DNA of 62,462 nucleotides, from positions 1-62,462 of the forward strand of contig NZ_NRSJ01000045.1 of NCBI RefSeq assembly GCF_016584085.1. Direction: 5' to 3'. Under the pieces are notes generated by a model that was given only the letters and a program-made list of their open reading frames with translations, was not told the DNA's origin and made no database searches. Position 1 is the stretch's first letter; the number at the start of each line of letters is the position of its first letter. Origin of the DNA: Halochromatium glycolicum (GTDB taxonomy: Bacteria; Pseudomonadota; Gammaproteobacteria; Chromatiales; Chromatiaceae). Shown here in pieces: positions 53,346-61,660 of this stretch. Both the position numbers and the translations under genes were made by a program.

Positions 53346-53671
53346 CAGAGGACTCCGGCTGGAACCTGCCCAGCGTTGTCGTCGAGACGGCCGCTAGCGA
53401 GTGCAGCGAGTCCGCGCCAATGGTGCGCACCCCGGCAATAGGCCGCACGCTCATCGAGGTTGGCCGCAAGCTCTGGATGCAGCGAGAGCGCCTGGAAATA
53501 GCGCACGATGGTCTCGGCCACTGCCGCAGTCCCTTGGTTGACCGCAGCGCGGATCAGGTCCGCCAACCGCGCCCTAAGCAGATCGGGCGGCAGGTCGGGC
53601 GGCAGGTCGAGGGGCAGGATCTCGAGAGCAGGGCTCGGGTCGGTCGTCGCGTTCACGCAGGGAGTGGACAT
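53345..53671 (-). CDS. 108-residue protein, first gene of the Fur-controlled train
   Basis: After a Pro/Leu/Asp-rich start (LPLDLPPDLPPDLLRARLAD) the protein is all helical, with VNQGTAAVAETIVRYFQALS and HPELAANLDERAAYCRGAHH. One Cys and three His near the C-terminus could bind metal or haem. I do not recognise the family. GGAGAC precedes the ATG and the Fur-like box lies about 100 bp upstream. Confidence 0.65.
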   Translation of the reverse strand: MSTPCVNATTDPSPALEILPLDLPPDLPPDLLRARLADLIRAAVNQGTAAVAETIVRYFQALSLHPELAANLDERAAYCRGAHHWRGLAALASGRLDDNAGQVPAGVL

Positions 53672-53773
53672 GCCTGTGTCTCCGAGGTTGGGGCACGGGG
53701 CCCGGCTTGGGTTGGAAACATCCGGCTGGCCATCGGTCTCGACCGAAGGGCTGGCTGGCGGTTGGCTCTAAAT

Positions 53774-53788
53774 TGAGAACCATTCTCA
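53774..53788. promoter_or_regulatory. Strong Fur-like box upstream of the minus-strand train
   Basis: TGAGAAC-C-ATTCTCA is a 7-1-7 palindrome (extended: TTGAGAACCATTCTCAA) with 11 of 14 matches to the Fur consensus. On the minus strand TTGACG (53814-53819) and TCTAAT (53789-53794) are a possible -35/-10 pair with a long 19-bp spacer, the box lying over the start of transcription. Confidence 0.65.
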
Positions 53789-53934
53789 ATTAGATTAACA
53801 GGCTTCTGCAGTCCGTCAACCCCCGATCGCGATCGTGCGTCGTACTTTGGGTCGTAAGCGCTCTGCGAGTAATTTGCATTTGTCCTCAACTATGCTAGCG
53901 TCCGGGCTACCCCGATTTGCCCGAGAACGACCCG

Positions 53935-54165
53935 ATGCCAAACCGAAACGACCTCCAGCAACAAATCGGTAACAACGAGGCAGGCCCAGCTAGGGCCGAT
54001 GCAGGAATGGCCGATGCAGGGGCCGGCGATCCATCTCGACAGCCCTCTCGGCGTGCGCGGTTCAGCCGCTGGCTCTGCCGCGAAGTGCTCGGCGGCGCAC
54101 CATCACGGCGAGGCCAGCGCTGGGCGCTGCTACGCGAGCTGAGACGAGAGCTCGAGCAGGATTGA
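53935..54165 (+). CDS. Small Arg-rich protein
   Basis: The 76-residue product starts MPNRNDLQQQIGNNE, has an Ala/Asp/Gly-rich middle and a basic helical end (RRARFSRWLCREVLGG, RWALLRELRRELEQD). It is divergent from the Fur-controlled train and could be under the same box. The family is not recognised, and the reading frame rests on codon bias and position only. Confidence 0.45.
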   Translation: MPNRNDLQQQIGNNEAGPARADAGMADAGAGDPSRQPSRRARFSRWLCREVLGGAPSRRGQRWALLRELRRELEQD

Positions 54166-54237
54166 GCTAGACCGCGCGCAGCGGATCGAGCTCATCCGTC
54201 CTGACGATGCCATGCGCACGGAAGGCGATAGAGAGGT

Positions 54238-54918
54238 TCAATCGCACCGGCGCGGACTCGACGAGCGTGCGGTCTCGATGATCGCCAACGCACAGGCGCT
54301 AATCGCCTCGATCACGGCCGCGGCAAAACGGACCTCGGCCGGGGAGCCGGCATGAAGCTGACGCAGATAGACCTCGACACCGACATAGAGCGGACTGGTC
54401 CCGCACCAGACCGCCTCCGGCAGCTCGGGTCGCACCGCGGGCCAGGTGGCACCCTCCAGGCCCACTAACCCTTCCTCGTCCTGGCCCCCGACCAAGCGGA
54501 CGCCTCGCACCTGCCCCGGAACGGGCGTGTCGAGCCGGGCCCCGGCCTGCTCGACGCACTGCAGCAGCATTGGCTCAGCACAGAGGACATCGGCCGAGCA
54601 CAGGCGCTCATCGAAGCCGGTGTGCAGATCGATCAGGACCCGCTGCTCGGGCTGCAGGTGCTCAAGGATCTGACGATAGAGCTCGGCATGGCGCCGGCGA
54701 TAGCTGGCGAGCTGGTCCGGGCCGGGACGCTGGCCCGAGATCCCGGCCGGGATGCGCAGCAGATCGATGCGCCGGCGATCGAGCTGTTCGGCGACGGCCT
54801 CACCGAACGCCAACTCTTCCCGGTGCGCGCCGATCACGAGCAAGACCGGTGGCCGCCCCTGCGCATCCCGCGCCTCGGGCTGCCCGAACAGGCGGGGGCG
54901 ACGGAACAGCGCGGCCAT
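54238..54918 (-). CDS. Putative zinc amidohydrolase/carboxypeptidase at the end of the Feo cluster
   Basis: The 226-residue protein shows VIGAHREELAFGEAVAEQL near residue 30 and VLIDLHTGFDE near residue 95, a G-x-H-x-x-E ... D-L-H-T pattern like succinylglutamate desuccinylase and related M14 zinc peptidases or N-formylglutamate amidohydrolases. A Glu-containing C-terminus (LYVGVEVYLRQLHAG) could supply the catalytic base. ATG at 54918 follows GAGGG. Substrate unknown. Its place after the DUF4857-like gene suggests the same transcript. Confidence 0.55.
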   Translation of the reverse strand: MAALFRRPRLFGQPEARDAQGRPPVLLVIGAHREELAFGEAVAEQLDRRRIDLLRIPAGISGQRPGPDQLASYRRRHAELYRQILEHLQPEQRVLIDLHTGFDERLCSADVLCAEPMLLQCVEQAGARLDTPVPGQVRGVRLVGGQDEEGLVGLEGATWPAVRPELPEAVWCGTSPLYVGVEVYLRQLHAGSPAEVRFAAAVIEAISACALAIIETARSSSPRRCD

Positions 54919-54941
54919 GAGCAACCCTCGGGAGCGCTGGA

Positions 54942-56267
54942 TCAGGCGTTGGCCGCACCCGGCACCGGCGCCCGTCCAAGACGCCGATCAGCGCCGGCCG
55001 CGCCGTGCGGCGCTTCGGGCGGAATCAACGCGACAGCGATCAGCCCATAGAGGCCGGTGAGCCCGACCAGCAGCAAGGTCGGCAGCATGCTCGGTAGGTG
55101 CAGGCCACGCTGGCGCAGCAACAACCAAGCAAGGACCAGCGCGAGCCCGATGCCTGGCAATGCCAAGGGGCCGTGGACATCCAGACTGAGCCGGAGATAG
55201 CGCCCGTTCGGGTCGCGCAGATCGAGGCTGAACGGCACCAGCGCCTCCCAGACCCGATCGACGAGGCGCGGCTCGGCCATGGCCATGGTGCGGTCATAGC
55301 TGGCGATGGGCTCGAATCCTTTGTCCATCGCAACGGCCTTGATCTCGCGCTGGTCGGAGTAGATCGCGGTGCGATAGAGCGGATTGAACAGGATCTTCAG
55401 CGCCATCCTATCCGGCTCATAGCCAGGCAGGGCGAGCGGAATCAGCCCGGCTGCGCTCCGCCGCGCCTCATCCTGTGCGAGCAGGAACAGCCGATCATCC
55501 CGGCTCAGCACCAGGCCGAGATATTCGCCGCGCTTGTTCTCGGCCACCTTCACATGGCGCACCGCGAGCCCCTCGGGCAGCGGCACCGGCGTAACCTCCG
55601 GCACCCCATCGACGCGGCGCAGCTGGAACAGGTCGCCGGCGTGATCAAGGAGGAAATACCCGGCATCGAACGCCTTGAGGATCGAGACCCGACCGAAGGT
55701 GTCCTGCACCGGCCAAGCGAACCCGGCCTCGGTCAGCGCCGCGGTGAAGCGCCTTGTCAGCTCGGGGTCGAGGCGGTTTGCGTCGCTGTTGATGAAGGCG
55801 AGCCGCTCGCCGGGACGCATGATGTCCTCCGGGAAGCGCAGCCGGGCGCGGCCGGGGTTGGCCTCGAACAACGGGAACAACGGGATGCGCGGGGCATGAC
55901 CTGGCAGCTCGACCGGATCGAGCTCCAGCACCTGACGCTCGGCCTGGATCTGCGCCTTGTCGAAGCTGCGGCCCGCGAGGCTGAGCGGCAATCGTCCCCA
56001 CAGCTCCATGTTCTTGTAGTAGATGAACGGGATCAGGGTCTCGAAGGTCTCGCGGTCGTAATCGGTGCCATCCTGATCACGATAGATGAACTGATGCCCC
56101 TCGCCGAGCAACTCCTTGTAGACGAAGCGCTCGAGCACCGGGCTGTAGAACAGATCGGTCTTGCCGTAGCGGTACTCGAACAGCAGGTCCTTGAGCAGCG
56201 GCCACCAGACGGCGAGCAGGAAGACGGTCAGCAGCAACAGCGACCAGCGGGCGAGACGAGCGGTCAC
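54942..56267 (-). CDS. DUF4857-like membrane protein of the Feo-ABC cluster
   Basis: The 441-residue protein has one N-terminal membrane helix (WSLLLLTVFLLAVWWPLL), a large extracytoplasmic domain (LFEYRYGKTDLFYSPVLERF, FETLIPFIYYKNMELWG, DRLFLLAQDEARRSAAG) and three C-terminal helices (GIGLALVLAWLLLRQRG, MLPTLLLVGLTGLYGLIAVA). This matches my recollection of DUF4857 proteins, which sit with an ABC ATPase and permease in several phyla. It is 6 bp from the permease gene. It may be the sensing or substrate-contacting part of the ABC system. Confidence 0.65.
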   Translation of the reverse strand: MTARLARWSLLLLTVFLLAVWWPLLKDLLFEYRYGKTDLFYSPVLERFVYKELLGEGHQFIYRDQDGTDYDRETFETLIPFIYYKNMELWGRLPLSLAGRSFDKAQIQAERQVLELDPVELPGHAPRIPLFPLFEANPGRARLRFPEDIMRPGERLAFINSDANRLDPELTRRFTAALTEAGFAWPVQDTFGRVSILKAFDAGYFLLDHAGDLFQLRRVDGVPEVTPVPLPEGLAVRHVKVAENKRGEYLGLVLSRDDRLFLLAQDEARRSAAGLIPLALPGYEPDRMALKILFNPLYRTAIYSDQREIKAVAMDKGFEPIASYDRTMAMAEPRLVDRVWEALVPFSLDLRDPNGRYLRLSLDVHGPLALPGIGLALVLAWLLLRQRGLHLPSMLPTLLLVGLTGLYGLIAVALIPPEAPHGAAGADRRLGRAPVPGAANA

Positions 56268-56273
56268 GGCGAT

Positions 56274-56939
56274 TCAGCTCCGGTGGCGATAGCGGTGCGC
56301 CGGCAGGATCACCGCCGGGATGAACAGCAGCGCGATGCCCACCAGGACGGGCAGCACCTGGTCGTACTCCTGATAACCGCGGTGCTGGAACAGCAACGCG
56401 AGCAAGGCCGCGCTGAGGCCAAGATAGACCAATCGGCGCGGCGCCGCCGGCTCCAGCAGCGCCAGGGTTGCGCCGAAGTAGCCGACCCAACCGCCCAGCA
56501 GCCAGGGCAAGGCCGTGCGCACGGCGCTGACGGCGGCCTCATGCGGGAACCAGCGGCCGATGATCCAATACAGCGCCAGCGCGTCCAGCAGCGCCAGCAC
56601 CGCGCCCATCAGGGCGCCGAACGCGACCCAGCTCCAGACCAGCAGATCACCGCGCAGGGGCAGGTGCAGGGACAAGCGGAAGCGCCCGCCGAGCATCTCC
56701 GGGCCGAACTGCGCGGCGGCGATCAGCACGCCGGTGACCAGCGGCAGGTATTGGATCGGCTCATACAACAACCGGCGCAGCTCGAACGCCCAGTACCAGA
56801 TCATCTCGGAGTGCTCGACCCGAAACTGGTGCCGGATGGCGATGAACAGGTACAACAGCATGCCGAGATGCAGCGCAAGCAGACCGAGCCAGACCCAACG
56901 GACCTTGAGCCACTCCTTCAGACAGACCGCCGCCAGCAT
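56274..56939 (-). CDS. ABC transporter permease
   Basis: The 221-residue protein has six predicted helices (VWLGLLALHLGMLLYLFIAI, YLPLVTGVLIAAAQFG, LVWSWVAFGALMGAVLALLD, WLLGGWVGYFGATLALL, LVYLGLSAALLALLF, VLVGIALLFIPAVIL), as in ABC-2-type permeases. It lies between the ATPase and the DUF4857-like gene. The cargo is unknown; ABC-2 proteins mostly export. Confidence 0.75.
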   Translation of the reverse strand: MLAAVCLKEWLKVRWVWLGLLALHLGMLLYLFIAIRHQFRVEHSEMIWYWAFELRRLLYEPIQYLPLVTGVLIAAAQFGPEMLGGRFRLSLHLPLRGDLLVWSWVAFGALMGAVLALLDALALYWIIGRWFPHEAAVSAVRTALPWLLGGWVGYFGATLALLEPAAPRRLVYLGLSAALLALLFQHRGYQEYDQVLPVLVGIALLFIPAVILPAHRYRHRS

Positions 56940-56954
56940 GACCGCTACCTCCTC

Positions 56955-57839
56955 TCAGTATTTCCCGGTCAGGCCGATGAACGCATCCTCCAGCGTCAGC
57001 GCTTGCTCGTCGCCGAGGCGCACCTGTGGCCAATGGGTCGCGAGATGGGCCGCGAGCCGCTCGGGAGCGGCGAAGCTGTAGAGGACGGGCTCGCGGCCGT
57101 GCAGGTCGACGTTCTCGATCAGACCGTCCGCCTGCGGCGGTGCGTCACCCTCGACCTGGAAACCGAAGCAACGGAACTGACGGCGGAAGTCGGCCAGCGG
57201 CAATTGCTTCACCGCCCCGCCCCGCTGCAGGAAGATCACCTCATCGACCAGCGACTCCATGTCCTGGACGACATGCGAGGTGACGAACACGGTCTTGCCG
57301 CCTTCGTCCAGGAAGCGCCGCAGATAATCCAGGAACAGCCGCCGATAGCCCGCATCCAGCCCCATCGAATAGTCGTCGAGGATCATCAGGTCCGGGTCCT
57401 GGGCGAAGATCAGCCCGAGCACCACCTGCGAGCGCTGTCCGCAGGACATGTCGCCGATCTTGTGATCAGGGGAGAGCCCGAGACGATCGACCAGGTCGTA
57501 ATACAGCTCGCGCCGCCAGCGCCGATAGAACGGCCGATAGAACCGCTCGATCTGCGCGATGGTCATGAAATCGTAGGCCAGATGGCCCTCGAACAGCAGC
57601 CCGATGCGCGCCCGCGTCCTCGGTGAGAGCGCATGCGACGGCTCACCGAGAACCTGACACTGCCCGGCGCTCGGGCGCAGGAAGCCCATCAGCAGCCGGA
57701 TCAGGGTGGTCTTGCCGACCCCGTTCTTGCCGAGCAAGGCGACCACCTTGCCTTCCGGGACGCTGAAGCTGAGGTCCTGGTAGATGAAGCGCTGGCCGTA
57801 ACGATGCGCGAGCTGCTCGACCTGGATCGCTGCCGTCAT
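56955..57839 (-). CDS. ABC transporter ATP-binding protein with atypical motifs
   Basis: The 294-residue ATPase has Walker A GKNGVGKTT (37-45), Q-loop region LLFEGHLAYDFMT, and an H-loop VFVTSH. The signature is MSCGQRSQV instead of LSGGQ and the Walker B is LMILDDYSMGLD, with Asp where the catalytic Glu normally stands. These changes occur together, so they look like a subfamily trait and may lower ATP turnover. It overlaps the upstream gene by 4 bp (ATGA) and precedes its permease. Confidence 0.85.
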   Translation of the reverse strand: MTAAIQVEQLAHRYGQRFIYQDLSFSVPEGKVVALLGKNGVGKTTLIRLLMGFLRPSAGQCQVLGEPSHALSPRTRARIGLLFEGHLAYDFMTIAQIERFYRPFYRRWRRELYYDLVDRLGLSPDHKIGDMSCGQRSQVVLGLIFAQDPDLMILDDYSMGLDAGYRRLFLDYLRRFLDEGGKTVFVTSHVVQDMESLVDEVIFLQRGGAVKQLPLADFRRQFRCFGFQVEGDAPPQADGLIENVDLHGREPVLYSFAAPERLAAHLATHWPQVRLGDEQALTLEDAFIGLTGKY

Positions 57840-58141
57840 GAACCGCAGGAGCGCTTGCCGATGGCCTCGACCGAGACCCGCGCCTCCGAGGGTGCCTGCT
57901 GCGCGGGCTTGGCGATGGACTGGCTCACCGCACAGCCGCCGTCCCGACCCTTGGCGCAGCCGCCGCAGGCACCGCGCTTGCGCCAGAACTGCCGGTACAG
58001 ATACCAGAGTGCCAGGCCCAGGATCAGCGCGATGATCCCGGCGTCGACCAGCGTCATCGGCGGCTCGACCCGAACCGTCGGGGACGCGCCCTCGGTGGCG
58101 GCCACGGCCACCTGTTGCGTGGCGTGCTCAGATTCCATCAT
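57836..58141 (-). CDS. FeoB-associated Cys-rich membrane protein
   Basis: The 101-residue protein has one helix (TLVDAGIIALILGLALWYLY) followed by RKRGACGGCAKGRDGGCAV, a compact cluster of three cysteines, and another Cys near the end. This arrangement fits the FeoB-associated Cys-rich membrane protein family, thought to assist Fe(II) transfer. It follows feoB after 28 bp. Confidence 0.8.
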   Translation of the reverse strand: MMESEHATQQVAVAATEGASPTVRVEPPMTLVDAGIIALILGLALWYLYRQFWRKRGACGGCAKGRDGGCAVSQSIAKPAQQAPSEARVSVEAIGKRSCGS

Positions 58142-58169
58142 CCTGTCTCTCCGCTGCAGAAAAACCCGC

Positions 58170-60689
58170 TCACCCTTCCGAGAACCGTTGCCGCAACAGC
58201 CGGCTCGCCTTGCGATCGCTCAATAGTCCGATGATCAGCAAGAGCACGAAGGCGCCCCAGTAGACGGCAGACATCGCCTCGATGCCGGTGGCACCGACCG
58301 CCTGGCCGATGCTGTAGACGGCGCTCGCCACGCCCAGGCCCAGGATGGTCGGAAAGACGATCGAGAACAGCATCCATTTGTAGGAGCCGGTCTGCACCTT
58401 GACCATCATCGTGGTCGCCAGGCACGGCGGATAGAGCGCGAAGAACAGGATCATCGACACCGCCAGCAGCGCCGTGGCCCCACCCTCACGGGTCGCATCA
58501 CCCATGCGCTCCTCGAGCGAGGCGCTCTCGTCCTCGTCCGGCTGGAACAGCACGCCGAGGGTCGCGACACTGCTCTCGCGCGCGGCGAACGAGGACAGCA
58601 GCGCGATATTGATCTTCCAATCGAAGCCGGCGAACTGGGTCACCGGCTCCATGCCGCGGCCGATGGTGCCGAGGACCGAGTGCCTGATCCGCTCCTCGTG
58701 CATCTGCTTGCGCAGCGCGCGCCGCTCATGGGCGAGCTTGCGCAACGCGCGCGCGGCCTGCCGGGCATCACGATCACCGCCGCGCTTGACGAGGGGGTAG
58801 AACGCGGCATTGCGCGCCTGAAAGCGCTCGGTCACCCGCTGCGAGCCAGCCGCGCCGGTGGCGGTGAGCTTGGCGCGCTTGTAATCGGTGTAGTAGTTGA
58901 CCAGCGGCACCAGGTTGTCGCCGGTGGCCAGGTCGCGATAGGGGTTCTCCGCCAGCGCCTGCTCGAAGCGCTCGATCGCGGCCTCCGCCTCCTGCGCGAA
59001 ATGGGCCTTGCGCTCGGCTGGCAGGCCGGGCAGATGCAGCAGCACGAACACCACCACGGCGACGGCCAGCACCACGGTGCCAACCTTCTTGATGTACTGC
59101 CAGGTGCGCTCGAGCGAGCGGCGCGCCACGCCGTTGACCGTCGGCAGATGGTAATGCGGCAGCTCCATCACGAACGGCGAGGTTTCCTGGCCGCTGAGCA
59201 CGGTCTTGGTCAGCAGCTTCGCCACGAGCAGCGCGAAGATGATGGTCATCGTCGAGATGTAGAACATCATCAGCGATTTGTGCTCGACGAAGAAGATCCC
59301 GAGCAGCAGCGTGTAGAGCGGCACCTTGGCCAGGCAGTTCATGAACGGCACGGTGAAGATGGTCGCCATCCGCGCCCGGGTGTCCGGGATGCCCTTGGTC
59401 GCCATCACCCCGGGCACCGCGCAGCCGCCGGCGAACACCCCGCCGAGGATCAACGGCAAGGTGCTCTGCCCGTGCAGACCGAAGCGGTGCAAGACCTTGT
59501 CGAGGATGAAGGCGATCCGGGCCATGTAGCCCGAATCCTCGACGATCGCGATGCAGGCGAACAGGATCAGGAAGATCGGCACATAGTTGAGCAGGGTATT
59601 GGCTGAATCGACCAGCCAGAGCCCGAGCGAGCGCAGATAGGGATCGACCAGGAAATCGGCGCTCGGCAGCACACCCGCGATCAGCTCGCGGCCCTTGGCC
59701 AGGAACGGCCAGGTGACGTTGGTCAGCTCATAGCCCCAGACGATCGAGACCTGATAGATCGCGAACACCGTCAGCAGCAGGAAGGCCGGCGCCAGCCAGC
59801 GGTTGAGCACGATGCGGTCGACCCGCTCGGTGAGCGTCGTGCGGCCGCCCTCGGCACCGCTGACGACGCCCTCGAGCAGCCGCTCGATGGCGCGATCCCG
59901 GCAGCCGACGACATAATCGCTGATCTCGATCCCGTGCTGCTGCTCGAACGCATCGATCAGCGCGCCGATCTCCTCGCGCAGCGGTCGGGCCGCCACTTCC
60001 CCGAGCCGCTCGACCAGCATGCTCACGGCCTGGGTATCGCCCTCGAGCAGCTCCAGCGCCAGCCAGCGCTGCGGCAGATCGGCGATCGCCTTGAACGGCG
60101 CGAGCCGCTGCTGCACCTGTGCGATCACGGGCTCGAGCGCGCCATAGTCGACCGGGGCCGGCGGCGGCGTCGGGGTCGCGGCCTGGCGGGCCGACTCGGC
60201 GCGGATGGTCTGGCGCAGCGGATCGCGGCCCTGCCCTTTGCGGCCGACTGTGGCGACGACCGGCACCTGCAGCCGCTGCGCGAGCTGCGCCTGATCGATC
60301 TGGATGCCACGGCCCTCGGCCACATCCATCATGTTCAGCGCCAGCACCGAAGGCAGCTCCATCTCCAGGATCTGCAACGTCAGATGCAGCGAGCGGTGCA
60401 GATTGGAGGCATCGACCACGTTGACCGTGATGTCGGGCCGATCGCCGAGCAGGAACTCGCGCGCGACCCGTTCCTCGAGCGAGAACGAGGTCAGACTGTA
60501 GGTGCCGGGCAGATCGACCGTGTAGACAGTGCCGACCTCATCGCCGTATTGACCGTGCTTCTTGTCCACGGTCACGCCCGGATAGTTGGCAACGTGCTGC
60601 CGGGCGCCGGTCAGCACGTTGAACAGGGTCGACTTGCCCGCGTTCTGCTGGCCGGCGAGCGCCACCAGGACGCCATCTCGTTTGCTCAT
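58170..60689 (-). CDS. feoB: Ferrous iron transporter FeoB
   Basis: FeoB is the inner-membrane Fe(II) importer. The 839-residue protein has an N-terminal G domain (GQQNAGKST at 13-21, VDLPGTYSLT as G3, NMMD as G4), a helical spacer, then the membrane part with GCAVPGVMATKGIPDTRARM and SFAARESSVATLGVLF of the two gate repeats. Between helices there is an extra charged, Arg/Lys/Glu-rich stretch (about residues 580-690, ALRKLAHERRALRKQMHEER) longer than in E. coli FeoB. feoA overlaps its start (ATGA). Confidence 0.95.
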   Translation of the reverse strand: MSKRDGVLVALAGQQNAGKSTLFNVLTGARQHVANYPGVTVDKKHGQYGDEVGTVYTVDLPGTYSLTSFSLEERVAREFLLGDRPDITVNVVDASNLHRSLHLTLQILEMELPSVLALNMMDVAEGRGIQIDQAQLAQRLQVPVVATVGRKGQGRDPLRQTIRAESARQAATPTPPPAPVDYGALEPVIAQVQQRLAPFKAIADLPQRWLALELLEGDTQAVSMLVERLGEVAARPLREEIGALIDAFEQQHGIEISDYVVGCRDRAIERLLEGVVSGAEGGRTTLTERVDRIVLNRWLAPAFLLLTVFAIYQVSIVWGYELTNVTWPFLAKGRELIAGVLPSADFLVDPYLRSLGLWLVDSANTLLNYVPIFLILFACIAIVEDSGYMARIAFILDKVLHRFGLHGQSTLPLILGGVFAGGCAVPGVMATKGIPDTRARMATIFTVPFMNCLAKVPLYTLLLGIFFVEHKSLMMFYISTMTIIFALLVAKLLTKTVLSGQETSPFVMELPHYHLPTVNGVARRSLERTWQYIKKVGTVVLAVAVVVFVLLHLPGLPAERKAHFAQEAEAAIERFEQALAENPYRDLATGDNLVPLVNYYTDYKRAKLTATGAAGSQRVTERFQARNAAFYPLVKRGGDRDARQAARALRKLAHERRALRKQMHEERIRHSVLGTIGRGMEPVTQFAGFDWKINIALLSSFAARESSVATLGVLFQPDEDESASLEERMGDATREGGATALLAVSMILFFALYPPCLATTMMVKVQTGSYKWMLFSIVFPTILGLGVASAVYSIGQAVGATGIEAMSAVYWGAFVLLLIIGLLSDRKASRLLRQRFSEG

Positions 60690-60952
60690 GATTCAGGCTC
60701 CTCGCTGGTCACCTCGATGGTGATGGCTTCCCGGCGCCGCAGCGTAATGCTCGAGGCGTCGAGCTTGAGCTCGATCGGGTCGTTCAACGGCGCGCTGCGC
60801 ACCACGGTCACGACCACGTTCGGCATCAGACCCAGGTCCAGCAAGCGCTGACGGACCGCACCCTCGGAATGGTGGCGCCGGATGCGGACCCGACCGCCGG
60901 GGCGAATGTCGTTGAGGGTTCGCGCACCGCCGCGCGCGGGCATCTTGGGCAT
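60686..60952 (-). CDS. feoA: FeoA, small SH3-like partner of FeoB
   Basis: The 88-residue protein has the FeoA SH3-like pattern: LNDIRPGGRVRIRRHHSEGA, RQRLLDLGLMPNVVVTVV, ITLRRREAITIEV. FeoA regulates or supports FeoB. Its last codons overlap the feoB start (ATGA), giving coupled translation. A GTG at 60967 is an alternative start adding five residues. Confidence 0.93.
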   Translation of the reverse strand: MPKMPARGGARTLNDIRPGGRVRIRRHHSEGAVRQRLLDLGLMPNVVVTVVRSAPLNDPIELKLDASSITLRRREAITIEVTSEEPES

Positions 60953-61040
60953 GGCTGGCGATCTCACGGGGTCGTCCGCAAGGGAACGATCGAGTTGGCC
61001 GGTTTAGCGGGGGCTGAACGAGCTCCAAGCCCCGCATGCA

Positions 61041-61054
61041 GTGATTGGAATCAT
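61041..61054. promoter_or_regulatory. FNR/ANR-like site upstream of feoA
   Basis: GTGATTGGAATCAT keeps TGAT-N4-ATCA, 8 of 10 conserved positions of TTGAT-N4-ATCAA. feo operons in enterobacteria are activated by FNR, and Fe(II) import is an anaerobic trait. It lies about 90 bp before feoA and 120 bp before the divergent gene. No clean Fur palindrome is visible in 60953-61173. Confidence 0.4.
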
Positions 61055-61173
61055 AGCCCCATCACCCCAACGAACGCAAATGCGAGTGTTTGTTATTTAC
61101 ATGCGCGCATTTCCGCGCTAGGCTCATGCCTACTCGTTCAACTGCCTACTGGCTCACCTCGGGAGATCATTCG

Positions 61174-61497
61174 ATGATGCCTAACCCCCTGCTCCTTACC
61201 GCATCGACACTCGCACTCAGCCTCGGCGCGACCTCGGCCCTTGCCCATACCCCATTGATCGCGTGCTACGACAACGGTGACGGCACCGTGCTCTGCGAAG
61301 GCGGATTCTCCGATGGCTCGTCCGCTGCTGGTGTCGCCATTGTCGTGATGGACGCGCAAGACAATGTCGTGCTCGAAGGCGAGATGAGCGAGTACAGCGA
61401 GTTCGAGTTCGACAAGCCCGACGGCGACTACAAGGTCGTCTTCGACGCCGGGCCGGGCCACGATGTCGAGATCGCTGGCAGCGATATCGTCGAGTAG
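61174..61497 (+). CDS. Small exported protein, iron-locus associated
   Basis: Starting at ATG 61174 (GGGAG before it), the 107-residue product has a signal peptide (LLLTASTLALSLGATSALAH) and a small acidic domain: HTPLIACYDNGDGTVLCEGG, AIVVMDAQDNVVLEGEMSEY, KPDGDYKVVFDAGPGHDVEI. The mature part begins His-Thr with two Cys and many acidic residues, as might bind a metal. It is followed by a DUF4198-like gene, and a similar pairing with nickel/cobalt or iron uptake genes is likely. Confidence 0.7.
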   Translation: MMPNPLLLTASTLALSLGATSALAHTPLIACYDNGDGTVLCEGGFSDGSSAAGVAIVVMDAQDNVVLEGEMSEYSEFEFDKPDGDYKVVFDAGPGHDVEIAGSDIVE

Positions 61498-61660
61498 CCG
61501 CCGGCAGCCCTACCCCCTCTCCTTTGGGAGCGCTCCGGAACCCGCCCCAGGATCGAACTCGGAACCCAAGCCGGGACAGGATCCGGCAAGAGCGGCTGCC
61601 TCCGGAGCCTGACGAGGACGCCACAACCACCACCCCCGACCTAACAGGAGCCCCAAGCCG

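Noticed and set aside
45374..53671. Magnetosome gene cluster
   Set aside because: None of the core mam genes (mamA, B, E, I, K, M, O, P, Q) is present; only composition and membrane style are reminiscent.
55098..57626. 842-codon plus-strand frame opposite the ABC/DUF4857 genes
   Set aside because: His/Gln/Arg-rich shadow with no domains; the minus-strand genes are supported by motifs, overlaps and ribosome sites.
60968..61130. Fur box for feoA
   Set aside because: Best alignment matched only about 10 of 19 positions with no dyad, too weak to report as a site.
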